28,321 bases of DNA from Glomus cerebriforme (taxonomy: Eukaryota > Glomeromycota > Glomeromycetes > Glomerales > Glomeraceae), in the NCBI GenBank assembly GCA_003550305.1, contig QKYT01000305.1, positions 83,649 through 111,969 on the forward strand, written 5' to 3'. Below the pieces are notes generated by a model. It had not been told where the DNA came from. It ran no database searches and saw nothing but the letters and a program-made list of their open reading frames with translations. Both the position numbers and the translations under genes were made by a program. Of the stretch, positions 1 through 10,210 are shown piece after piece. Every line of letters starts with the position of its first letter. The first letter of the stretch is position 1.

Positions 1-617
1 AGCAGAATTAAATAGACTACAACAAAAATTTAATAATTTCCATTCACTATATTTATTATAACTTATATTTTAATTGTAACAAACAATAAAAATCATTAAT
101 ATATTTTAAACTTATTAACTGTATCTAAAGAGCACTAATGTATTATAAAATTTATATTTAAAAAAAAGTTGTATTAAAAGACATAATTTCCTAACCAAAT
201 TATATACAATTTTAAGATTTTGATTTTTAAAGCTCACTGTACCCAAAGTTCTCTAGTTATCTTACATAATTTAAATGATTATGATTAAGACAAATTAAAC
301 GAGTATGAAATCAGTAATAAAATATTCTCTCAAACACATTAGTTAATTATCCTAATTTATTAAAAGTTTAAATATAGAGAACATCATATTTTCTATTGAA
401 CTAACAATGAGGGGTATTAACTTTAACATATAATATATATCATCCTAATAATGTTTTGAAAATTTCAACCATTTTTATAATATATTGGCATCTAAATATT
501 CGTATTATGTTAATAATTTTTAATATTGTTTTTTATTATAAATTATAAAAAAAAAATAAAATAAAAGTTATATATAAAGTCAAAAAAAAATTTTAAATTG
601 TAAATTTTTTATATTTT
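1..617. other. AT-rich intergenic stretch
   Basis: No open frame with coding character, RNA gene or clear repeat is visible. The sequence is dominated by A/T runs up to the start of the dispersed repeat at 618. Confidence 0.6.
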
Positions 618-2091
618 CTACAAAATAATAAATCAAAAATTAATATTTTATGTTTCCCAAAATAATAACTATTTGTTTTAGAATGTGCCTCCATACACCC
701 ACCCATCAGCCTTTTTTTATAATGTTCTATTTGTCCTATATTGTATGTTTTTGATTATTTGTTTATCTGTCAATTTTACACATTCCTTAGTATATATTTG
801 TTTACTTTGATTATTATCATTTCTCCTTTGTTCATAATTCAAATATTGGATTCATTTTAGGCTTTGATATATACTCCAAAGTTGTAAATTTCCTGTTCTA
901 AATACCTTTTAGTTTGTTTTAACCATGAAAGTAATATGGTTTATTGTATGTTAGCTTATCTGTGTTTTTGTTATGCCTACTTGTTCGGTCATTTCCATAT
1001 TTTAATCTAAATGGTAGTTATTCACTTGACTATTGTTGTCTCTGTTGGTTAAATTTTTATAGATGTTGCTTTGAAGATGAAATATCAACGATTTCCCTTT
1101 GATTGTACTTTGTTGCTATAGTCCATCATGACTACCAATTCGTTGGTAAAGGAGCAGTTGTCAATGGTAAAGAGATAGTTGGTAAACTCTTCTAGGTTCT
1201 TTCTACAGTAGATTTTTCAACAATTTGTTACTCATTATTTTGTTATTTGTTCTTTTAGTAAAAACATCCATCATTGGTTTACTATCTTTTCTGATATTTT
1301 CTTCGTGACTTTTTTATCATCTGTTTACTGACTGAATTTTAAAACTTTGCTTATGTCCATTCATGAAAAGAATCCAAATTTTCTTTGAATCTTCACTTTC
1401 TCCAAATCTGTGTGGGTGTTGATACTATATGAGTTCATAAATAAAGCAATCAATAACGGAAATAATAAGAAAATAAAGATGGAATTCTAATCTAACCCAA
1501 ACCAGCCAGATCTGACCGGTCTTTCCTTGCCTGATACGAAGAAGACCTCTATATACAGTATAAGGAAGAGAAGAGGAAGTTTAAAGGGAGTAGTTGTTAA
1601 AAAGAATAGAGATTAAATAACTTAGGATAATAATTAGCTGATAATATGTGCTTTAAAATAAGGTGAATGAGAGATATTTGAATATATTCTATGGAATTTT
1701 GAAAAAGAGGAGGTATTTATAAAATTAAAATATTAAGAATAAAAAATGAGTCAGAATTGTCAAAAATTAAATATGATAAGTCACATCATGCAAATTAGTT
1801 TATACTTTTATGTATCACGCCAAATGATTTTTTTATTTGTTCACATGAAAAAAAAATGTTATTGTTCTTCTAGTATTCAAAATCCGATAAATTGTTTTTT
1901 TATTAAAAAATAAAATTGATAACCAAATATGGAATTTAATAAGCCACATAATATATTAGAAACTATGACTTCTTCCTTTTGATTGTAATACTATTAAAAA
2001 GGTCAACTTCATAATAACCATACTTTTACTCCACTAAATTTCAAGAGTGCGAGTGATCAATTAAACTATCTAGAGAATTTTTTATAACATT
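618..2091. repeat. Dispersed repeat of about 1.4 kb, copy 1
   Basis: The stretch 618-1107 and 1973-2091 matches 15892-16326 and 17322-17429 in the same orientation at high identity. Copy 1 has extra blocks of about 45, 8 and 10 bases relative to copy 2. Both copies start at CTAC(A/T)AAATAATAAATC and end at TATAACATT. The middle, 1108-1972, lies between two near-identical 15-mers (TTCC(C/T)TTTGATTGTA at 1093-1107 and 1973-1987), as expected if this 865-bp core were inserted with a target-site duplication. Read on the minus strand, the right part looks like an old coding remnant: in copy 2 it gives MKFSDGYYEVDLLIVLQSKG. No transposase or reverse transcriptase is visible, so the element class is unknown. 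Confidence 0.8.
1108..1972. mobile_element. Possible 865-bp insertion inside repeat copy 1
   Basis: This core is bounded by 15-bp direct repeats that differ at one position. It is somewhat richer in G/C around 1495-1580 than the rest of the repeat. No polyA tail, terminal inverted repeat or long open frame is seen, so it could be a retroposon-type insert with a long target-site duplication or simply unrelated sequence between two chance repeats. The same 15-mer borders the N gap in copy 2. Confidence 0.4.
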
Positions 2092-3634
2092 CCAAAATGG
2101 AAATTGTGATAATTCAGTATAATAAGTTAAATATTATTGTAAATTGTTTAATCAAATTTCTGTGCAAATATACTATCTTTGAGATATTTTTTTATAAATA
2201 GGTTATGTTACAGCCACTATAATATGACAATTATTTTTATTATACAAAGATTTTTATAATCTAAACAGCTTTAGCTTTAGCTATTTATTTATTATTTATT
2301 TATTTTTGATTTGTATTTATTTTTTTTTTTGGTAACATAAATATTTTTATTTTTATTTTTAATATTAATTTATGCTATATACTCATTAACAAAAAAAATC
2401 CTTCATTAATGATAGATAATCTATCAAGAAATAAGAAAAGATTTTCTTCTTACATATAAAGGTCAGGAAAAAAATTCAAATTATACATAATTTGTACATT
2501 ACTAAGCCACACAAATTATTTTACTAATTCATCAATCTTTTATACTTTTTGTAAGTATTGTAAAAATAACCAAAGTTCTTGATCATTAATTACATATCAC
2601 ATTAATAAATTTAATGCATCCTGCATATAATGCTCATGCAGTTAATTTTATGAAATTTTTAGAAGAACGAAATGTATCATGCTGAGAATAATTAGTTTAT
2701 ATTCTAATAATATTGATTTAAAAAAGATTTCTTTCAAATTTTTATTCCATTAAAAAATTAATGATTATGGGATGTATAAAAAAGTAAATTATATAATTGA
2801 TTAATTTCTTAATTGATGTACTGTATTATTCCGAATAATGGGTGCAATAAGAACAATAGGATAATAACAATTTTGTATATATGGGTGATTTTAGATGCAA
2901 GTGGAGATTATGTAATATGCGAGTAAATTCAGCCCGCACTATAATGATTTTAGCCAACATTATCACCAATTGGTCAAATTAATTTGCACTAGATTATTGC
3001 ATAAAAAAAGAAATAAAATAATTTAAAACTAAAACTTATAAATTTATAATAATATCTGAATTTCGTTTTCAATAAAATTTATTCAAATAAATTATATAAA
3101 ATCTTAATTATAAAAGTTAAAATTGTTATAATAAAGAAGTTAAAAACTTTAAATAGTTTCATTCCATAAAAAATAATTTTATTTAAAGTACAAATTTTTT
3201 TTAAAGGGATAAAATTTATATAGTTTATATTAAACTTTACTAGTCCATGTATAATAATTTATCATAAAAATAATTTACACTACACAGAAATCATAATTTT
3301 TCAAAATGATAACAAGGCGTAAATTTGTTACATGAACTAATCATATCAAAAAAGTCTTCGAATGAAAAAAATAAAAATAAAATTCTATAAAATCACAAAA
3401 ATGATTTTTTTTCTTAAAAATTTTTCTCGCCTTTAGATTCATTATTTTGATCTAAAAAAAAATAGATTATAAAATTAAAATAATTATATTAACATAAAAA
3501 AGTTTAATACATTAGTATAAAAAATTTACCAACTTCGTTAATTTTCAATTGAGAAATATCAATTTGTAGATTATCTATAAAATAAAATAAAATTATTAGA
3601 TTCTTTTTTAATATTTATTAAACGAAATAAAAAT
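2092..3634. other. AT-rich intergenic stretch downstream of the kinase
   Basis: No gene is supported here. A T-rich low-complexity block (TATTTATT-like, about 2280-2370) is present, and the 3' untranslated region and polyadenylation signals of the minus-strand kinase presumably lie in 3400-3634. Confidence 0.5.
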
Positions 3635-4992
3635 TTATTTACCCGAATATTTCGTGCTTATAATATTATCATATTGTTCATAATAATCATCTGAATTTTT
3701 TGGTTCAGGAAGATTATTAAAATTAAGTAGTCTACTAGTATAAATAGCTTCTGAATGTGTTTCATATGATAAATTAATAGAAGGCCTATTAGTTTGTAAT
3801 TTATTATTAATTTCATCTGCTTCTTTAATTTGTTTTTCTATTTCTATTTTTACTGTTTTAAATCGAAGTTCATAATCCCATTGACCTAAAATATTTCTAA
3901 TTTCGCCTGCTGTTGGACGATTTAACTGAATTGCATCTAAGCATCTTTTAATTAAATGTACAATCAATTGAGGTACTTTAATATCAAACCTTGGTCTAAG
4001 TCCTTGGCAAATTTTTAATGCTAAATNNTGATNATGGCTTACATCATGATAAGGAGGTAAACCAGAAAATACTTCATACATAATTATACCAAAACTNTAA
4101 ATATCAGCAGCTTTGGTATAATTTTGTCCTCTTAAAATCTCAGGAGCAATATAAGGTAAAACACCATATGTACTATTTTTTGTATTTTCTGTTGCAATAT
4201 AATCTGCTGGTTTACATAATCCCATATCAGTTATACAAGTATTACCAAATATATTATTTTCACCTTTATGAAGTATATTACCAATATGTAAATCTCGATG
4301 AATTAGCTCATTTTTATGAATATAATTAAGCCCTTTTGCAACATTAAATAAATTGTTAATTTTATTTCTCCAATTTAATTTAACATTTGTATCTAAATAA
4401 TTTCGTAAACTTCCATTCTCTGCATATTCTAAAACCATCATATAATTGTTTGTATCTGGATCTTGAGTTATTCCATAAAGACTAATAATAGAAAAACCAA
4501 AATTATCCTGTAAAATTTTATGATGAGAAGTAATCTAAATTATACATTTTATAAAAAAATAAATTAGTAAAAATCATACTTCAAAAATTCATTAAATGGT
4601 AAATTAATTTATACCTCATTGATAAATTCTAATCTAACATTTTGTGAATTATTCAAACTTTTTAGAGCTACTTCCTTATTTGGAAATTCTCGTACCCAAT
4701 TTTGATTTTTATTACTCCAATAATGTATATTTCCATCAATCCATTTTGCTTTATACACTTTGCCAAACCCGCCTTTTGCAATATATTTAATATTATAAAA
4801 TCTATCATAAGGTATCCACTCTAATACTTTNNNAGANTNNNNTGNNNATAGCTGAGTATGTNGAATAAATTTNTCAATATCATCATTACCACTAGTCCAA
4901 TTTTTGAAATTTTGTTGAAATCGTTTTGCGTTACATGTATTACACCAATAATATTTACTTCTTTGTTTACATTCTTCACATGTTTTAGACAT
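3635..4992 (-). CDS. TKL-like protein kinase with N-terminal zinc ribbon, two exons
   Basis: This is a predicted Ser/Thr or dual-specificity protein kinase of the expanded mycorrhizal-fungus TKL-like family, 425 aa. Exons are 4992-4615 and 4534-3635; the 80-nt GT-AG intron (4614-4535) is phase 0. Residues 5-20 form a C-x2-C-x8-C-x2-C zinc ribbon. The kinase domain runs from about residue 65 to 365: glycine loop KGGFGKV (73-79), lysine K111 in EVALK, probable alpha-C glutamate E126 as the last codon of exon 1, catalytic HRD (205-207) followed by LHIGN, DMG in place of DFG (D229), and a YIAPE motif. The essential K, E, D, N and D residues remain, so activity is plausible. The C-terminal tail (IEKQIKEADEINNKL...LNFNNLPEPKN) is what I recall as typical of the family. 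The start MSKTCEEC was chosen over an upstream in-frame ATG at 5166, because the extra 58 residues are low-complexity hydrophobic sequence matching AT-rich leader. Several N bases (4027-4097, 4831-4873) leave some residues unknown. The substrate cannot be inferred. Confidence 0.9.
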
Positions 4993-5336
4993 TTTTGAAC
5001 CCAAAGTTTGATAATTTATTTTAAAAATAATATAAATAAACTTTATTGCAATTAAAAAATAAATCAGAAGAACAGAAAGAATATCAAAAAAAAGGAAAAA
5101 TGTTATTTTAAAAAAGAATTTTTTTTTATGCATCCAGAATTTCAAATTTTGCGTAACAAATACCATGCTACGATTGTGTCAATTCTAAATCAGGCTGCGC
5201 CACAAGCTATCACGGTCTTGTTGATCAACATTTGTTATACAAATTTGAAACGCAAATGAACACAATGGCGTTAACTTGTACACAATACAAATGACTTTTC
5301 TTTTTTTAACTCGAAATTTTTCTTTTTAAAAAAAAA
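4993..5336. promoter_or_regulatory. Shared divergent promoter region
   Basis: This 344-bp spacer separates the start codons of the minus-strand kinase and the plus-strand F-box gene, so both promoters must lie in or overlap it. A locally G/C-richer core (about 5165-5270) sits between polyA/T tracts (5085-5130 and 5300-5336). No specific factor site can be named. That the two genes are co-regulated is inference from the layout. Confidence 0.45.
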
Positions 5337-7155
5337 ATGTCTTGTCAACTTATAACTGATTGCTTAAATGAAATTTTTGAATGTTTAGATGATAAAACTT
5401 TACATTCATGTTTGTTTGTTAACCGATTATGTTGTAAAATTTCTATTGGAATTTTATGGAGGAATATTTATGATGTAATTAATATTAAAGATAACGATAA
5501 CATTAGACGTCGGAGTTTATTTTTTCTTAGTACAATACTTGCCTGTCTTCCTGATGAATCAAAAGAATTTTTATTAAATAATGAAATCTCTATTTCAACT
5601 CTTACTTCCAAACCACCACTGTTTAATTACCCAGCATTTTGTAAAGTTCTTTTAATTGACCATATTTGTTTAATAGTCTATTATGGCCTTGAAGAAATTC
5701 AAGAAATCCCTATTACTTCATCATTAAATAAAAAAAGTAGATATTATTTAGTCATAAATGAAGTTATCAAAATGTTTATAACTCAAATTTCTTCCTTGAA
5801 AAAATTGACTTTTTATGATTCTGTACTTATCCCAAATAATATATCCTTCACTTGTTTTTCTGGAGCAATTAATTGTTTAACAGATCTTTCAGAATTACAC
5901 TGTATTTCAAGTCTCACTTCAGAATTTTTTTATCCGCTGTCTAAAATATGTCATAATATACATTCACTTACTATAACACTTGATGGTTGGATTAGAAATG
6001 AATTGAAAGAATTGATTTCATTACAAAATAATTTAAAGGATTTACGATTATCAGTTCTTGATAGGAGAAATTTGATAGAAATCATACCTATTTTAACAAA
6101 ACACTCTAATACATTAACAAAATTACATTTTAATGGTAGTTATTATTATAATAATTTATCAGTATCATTTATTTCTTTATTTTCAAATTTACAAGAAATT
6201 AAATTTTCACGCTGCTTTTCAATAATTTACTATAGATTAGAAAATCAAGAAATTCAAGAAAATCTATTTGAAGATTTTGAAAAGTTACAATATGTAACTT
6301 TTCCTAAATTACAATACTTAAGTATTCCTTTTTATTGTACAAACCCTGAATATATTATAAAATTTTTAGAAAATAATGGAAAAAATCTTCAAGAATTTTA
6401 TTTAGAGGAAGTTGATCGTACTTTAAATTCATCTATAGCTAAATTTTGTCCAAACCTTAAAAAACTTTCTNTACATCTCGATAATGATTGTGTTGATAAT
6501 TTACCAGTATCATTTATTGCTTTATTCCCAAATTTACAAGAAATTAAATTTTCATATACTTCACTACTTTTTGGAGGATTTCAATTTAGAGATTTTGAAA
6601 AGTTACAAAATGTAACTTTTCCCAAATTAAAGTATTTAACTATTTCTTATGGTTGTACAAAACCTGAGTATGTTATGAAATTTTTAGAAAATAATGGAAA
6701 AAATCTTCAAGAATTTTATTTAGAGGAAGTTGATCGTACTTTAAATTCATCTATAGCTAAATTTTGTCCAAACCTTAAAAAACTTTCTATAGTATTTAGT
6801 GAATTAGATATATTAAGAAATATATTTAATAATTGTCAATATTTAAAAAGTATTAAAATTTTATGTGAAAGAGAAATTTTAAGTGAAAAAGAAGTATTAG
6901 AAATCGTTTCAAAATATTCACCAAAAAATTTTCATGAATTAAAAATATACAATTATTTAAATTCTAAATTACTTCCAAAGGATTTAGAATCTTTTTTTTA
7001 TAAGTTGGAAAAATCGAGCATCACTTACTTTAATAATTACTAATAGATATGGTTATATTAATTTAGAAAAAAATGAAGAAATCATGAAAATAATTAAAAA
7101 ATATAAAAATTTAGGTATTATTAAGAAATTTGAGATAAAAAGAAGTAGATTTTAA
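5337..7155 (+). CDS. F-box/LRR protein with a 1-base frameshift near the 3' end
   Basis: This is a predicted substrate-recognition subunit of an SCF ubiquitin ligase. Residues 1-45 form a degenerate F-box (LITDCLNEIFECLDDKTLHS followed by CLFVNR and LWRNIY). The rest is a leucine-rich, LRR-like array (NLQEIKFS, NLKKLS, NGKNLQEFYLEEV units) expected to bind the target. The uninterrupted frame is 568 aa and stops at 7043. In the next frame, directly after a run of eight T (6992-6999), the sequence reads SWKNRASLTLIITNRYGYIN and continues to a stop at 7153-7155, ending FEIKRSRF, which is the usual C-terminal style of this fungal family. Seven T would give one 605-aa protein, so the early stop is a sequencing or assembly slip or a recent mutation. 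An internal duplication of about 106-115 residues is listed separately. One N (6471) lies at the end of the first repeat unit. The gene has no introns and starts at the first ATG after an A-run. Confidence 0.88.
6156..6788 (+). repeat. In-frame tandem duplication of an LRR block in the F-box gene
   Basis: Two tandem units are present. Their 3' parts, 6360-6470 and 6678-6788, are identical over 111 bases at an offset of 318 bp. Their 5' parts (from 6161 and 6506) are similar but diverged, and a 27-base length difference changes the offset to 345 bp. Both offsets are multiples of three, so frame is kept. Each unit encodes (V/I)SFIxLFxNLQEIKFS ... DFEKLQ-VTFPKL ... KFLENNGKNLQEFYLEEVDR. Exact identity in one part beside divergence in the other fits recent gene conversion, or an assembly that joined similar repeats. 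Confidence 0.85.
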
Positions 7156-8148
7156 ATAATAAAATTGAATTCTTTTTAAATTTCTTGTTTAATCGCGCAA
7201 CTGTGGTGTAATGCTATTTTTTTTTAATGATGGACCAGTGTTACTACGTTAATCACAATATTCTTTACAATTTTATTCTATCACGCAAATAGTAAATTTT
7301 AATTTTTTTTTCTTAATAAAAGAAACTATTATTGCTAATAATTATCTTTTTCATCGTCTTGAAAAAAAAAATTGAATTTTTTTTTTACATTAATTTATAT
7401 ATCAACAACGTGATTAGAAACAGGTTTATCAGAAAAAGTACACTCAATCGTACAAACTCCATCTTTATTCTTTATTAAAAAAAAAAGTAAAAACTCCAAA
7501 CAAATCCCATCCTTTGGTTTTACTTTTTTTTAAAAAAATATAAAGATTTTTTAGTTTATTGATAAAAAATTTTATTTATCTCCTAAGGAAACAAGTTTGA
7601 TTTTTGTTGTTTCTTATTAAATGAACCATATAAAAAGACATATTTTATAAACTGATTTATTTTAGCTATTTATTTTTGATGAATTAAAATTCTATTATAA
7701 TTATCATAAAGTTATGTTGATAATTGACTGTATAGGTTCGATTGATTCGATTGAAATATTTTTTATTTGTTATAAATGATCTAAACTTTAAAAATCTTAT
7801 ATCTATTTGAATTTATTTACACATTGTTATATTTCGAACTTATATGAAATGATGTTTTCAAAATTGCTTGAAATTTTATTACAAATTACAAGAATGAATA
7901 ATATTATCATTTTGCTTTTTTAATATTCAGTTTAATAAATGATTAAAACATAATAAAAATAATGAAAATTAACAAAGATGAAGATAATTTTGTCTCTTTA
8001 TTAATTTACTAGAATAATATATATAACATTCTAGAAAATTAATTAAAACACGAAAATAGTAGTAATCCTAATCAGTTAATTTTAAAGACAATGATTGTAA
8101 ATAATTGCAACAATTATTTAATCATAAGATTTTTTAAGAGCTATGGAC
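7156..8148. other. AT-rich intergenic stretch
   Basis: Apart from the 3' flank of the F-box gene, no open frame, RNA gene or clear repeat structure is visible. Homopolymer A and T runs are frequent. Confidence 0.5.
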
Positions 8149-8149
8149 C

Positions 8150-8228
8150 TAACAACAATGGACTTAAGTTCCTTCCTTCGCATAGCACTATGACATACTA
8201 CAATCAACCAGCTCTACCACCATGAAAC
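8150..8228 (-). other. Possible tRNA-like or SINE-like fragment
   Basis: Read on the minus strand, the stretch holds GGTGGTAGAGCTGGTTG, resembling a pol III A box, and about 40 nt further GGAACTTAAGTCC, weakly resembling a B box. Base composition differs from the AT-rich flanks. It cannot be folded into a convincing tRNA cloverleaf by eye, and no polyA tail or target-site duplication is evident. It may simply be part of a wider repeat that the element at 8249 entered. Confidence 0.2.
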
Positions 8229-8240
8229 TGCAGCTTGTAC

Positions 8241-9420
8241 GAAGAATACGGGTCGAGTCAGGTCGGGTTTGAGAGATGTTTGAACTCGACCCGAGTATTC
8301 ATGTAACTCGACAGTAACTCGACCCTTATACTGTATTTGGATCGACCATTTACATAACCTGAACTCAATTCGACCCAATTATAGTTTTTAAAACTTATTT
8401 AACCTGGGTCAAACTCGAGTTTGCAGTACATAAAAATGTTTTACATAATTATTATAATTAAAATTCTTAAAATCTAAGAAATTTGTAATAAAAATTATGT
8501 TGCAGCATTTTGTACAATTATAAAGAAAATTGAAAGTGATTTTTTTTAGAAAAGAAAATATGAAATAAATAAATAATTTATATACCTCAGTACTTACAGA
8601 CAGTTAAGACATTAAAATTCATGATGAGATTTGTATCTTTATGTTCTTTTTATTCTCAAAGAGATTTTTAGCAAAATGCTCACTATGCAAAGCTTTTTGT
8701 TTTCTGAGATATGATGCCGGCTCAGCAAGATCAGTAGTTTCAGACATTAAAAAATTTTTTACAATTTACTAATTTGAGTTATCCAGGTCATCCTGGGTTA
8801 ACTCAATTAAATCAATTGTTTGATTTGACCTATTGGGTAAGGTTATGCAGGTCATTAAAGTTTCCTTTTTAAACTCACGAGTTTAAAAAATTCAAAATCA
8901 AAACTAGTTTAAATTAATTTAGGAAATTTTTAAATTTCGAAACTTTTGAAACTTTGAAACTAATTCAAAACTTCTAAACTATTTTTGAAACTTCTAAATT
9001 AATTAACTTATTAATAAATAATTGTATAATTCGGACCATATTTATAGTATTAGCAGAATTACAAAAGATTTTAAAATTAATATAATTATAATCTAAAAAT
9101 TATTGTATAATTTTGCATAATTAAGCCAACATAAGAAATTATGCATGATTTCAAAAAAAGAAAATTTAGGATTATACAAATTAAATTAGTACTTAATATC
9201 AGAATCGAGAGCACAATTATACTATATAGTCAGAACCAATCATTTTTTTAGTAGTATTTATTTTAGAAGTTTAGAAATTAGTTTAGAAATTTGAAACTAG
9301 TTTAGAAAATAACTATGAGTTTAGAAGAGCAACCTTACAGGTCATGAGTCATTAAAATTCTTAATTTTAAAATTTGAGTCGCATCAATTAACCTGGGTTA
9401 ATCTGACTGAATGAAGAATA
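8241..9420. mobile_element. Probable non-autonomous hAT-like transposon with 8-bp target duplication
   Basis: The octamer GAAGAATA stands at 8241-8248 and again at 9413-9420, consistent with the 8-bp target duplication typical of hAT elements. The enclosed 1164 bp has imperfect inverted ends: AGTCAG at 8256-8261 and its complement at 9403-9408. It also has short G/C-rich subterminal motifs repeated in both orientations (GGGTCGAG at 8250, CTCGACCC at 8285, ACTCGACCC at 8317, CCTGGGTTAA near both ends). Inner arms at about 8890-9000 and 9265-9335 (TTAGAAATT/AACTAGTTTAG-type) are loosely inverted to each other. No transposase frame is present. The family assignment rests only on duplication length and subterminal motifs. 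Confidence 0.42.
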
Positions 9421-10084
9421 GGAGATTTCAGGGAAAAGAAGTCATAAGATGGCTTAAGGGAAAACTACTCAATACTCACGCCCAATCATAACATCATACT
9501 GCTCTGCAAAAATACCCAAAAATAAAAATACAAAATACTTACCATCTAAGATATTTACAATTTTGAGAGATAGAGGGTGTGTGTTTCTTTATGAAGAAAA
9601 AAAAATTAACCTTAATTAATAAGAATTTTTTTAATAAAGGTTAACATAGGCTCAAAATTTGACTTATTTGAAATCATACTGTATGACTCATATAGTGCGC
9701 GCAAAATATAGTTTAATTAGCAGTTAGCTGTACGCATTTTTTCAGGGCCGGAATTACGATAATGTCAGTCAGTTACTAAAATAAGTAAAATTTCTGGCTG
9801 AAATATTCAGAAAAAAGGAAAGATTTACATGATTTTTCTGAACTTAGACCCAATACTATAGGTTCATAACATTTGTAACTTTCAAATGCCGTGTTGATAC
9901 ATCGGTTATTGGTCATTTATGATCATAGAATCAAATAAAATGTGGTGGGTTACAAGAATGTAAGCGAATTAATATTAGAGTTGTTATTGAATTAATTATT
10001 TTTTAAAGGATAATCAATACTTCAATTGATTTTTCTTGCAGATCGTTAATAACTTGACTATAACCTGTTGCGATAACCAAATTA
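9421..10084. other. Intergenic stretch upstream of gene A
   Basis: No coding frame is visible. There is a small stem candidate (AACCTT...AAGGTT around 9608-9645) and a CAGGGCCGG block at 9743-9751; neither has a partner that would define an element. Confidence 0.4.
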
Positions 10085-10210
10085 GGATAATCATTTGCAG
10101 AGAATACGCCATGTATAACAAAAATTATTTATTATTTTAATTAATTATTTTTTTTTTTTTAAAAAAAAAAGAGAAAGAAAAATTTTGGCAGAATAAAAAC
10201 AAATTCAATA
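10085..10210 (+). promoter_or_regulatory. Putative promoter/5' leader of gene A, shared with gene B
   Basis: This stretch (about 120 bp before the start codon) resembles the reverse complement of 24004-24125, upstream of gene B, including a CCAT-GTA-ACAAAA-TTATTTATTA-type block and an adjacent A/T homopolymer tract. Conservation outside the coding region shows that the duplication included 5' flanking DNA. That it contains the promoter is inference; no specific element is recognised. Confidence 0.4.

Noticed and set aside
4993..5166. 58-residue N-terminal extension of the kinase with membrane-like hydrophobic stretches
   Set aside because: The residues are what T-rich leader DNA would encode by chance; MSKTCEEC with the zinc ribbon directly behind it is the better start.
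9743..9751. CAGGGCCGG, resembling the end of some hAT elements
   Set aside because: No inverted partner or target duplication was found in the window.
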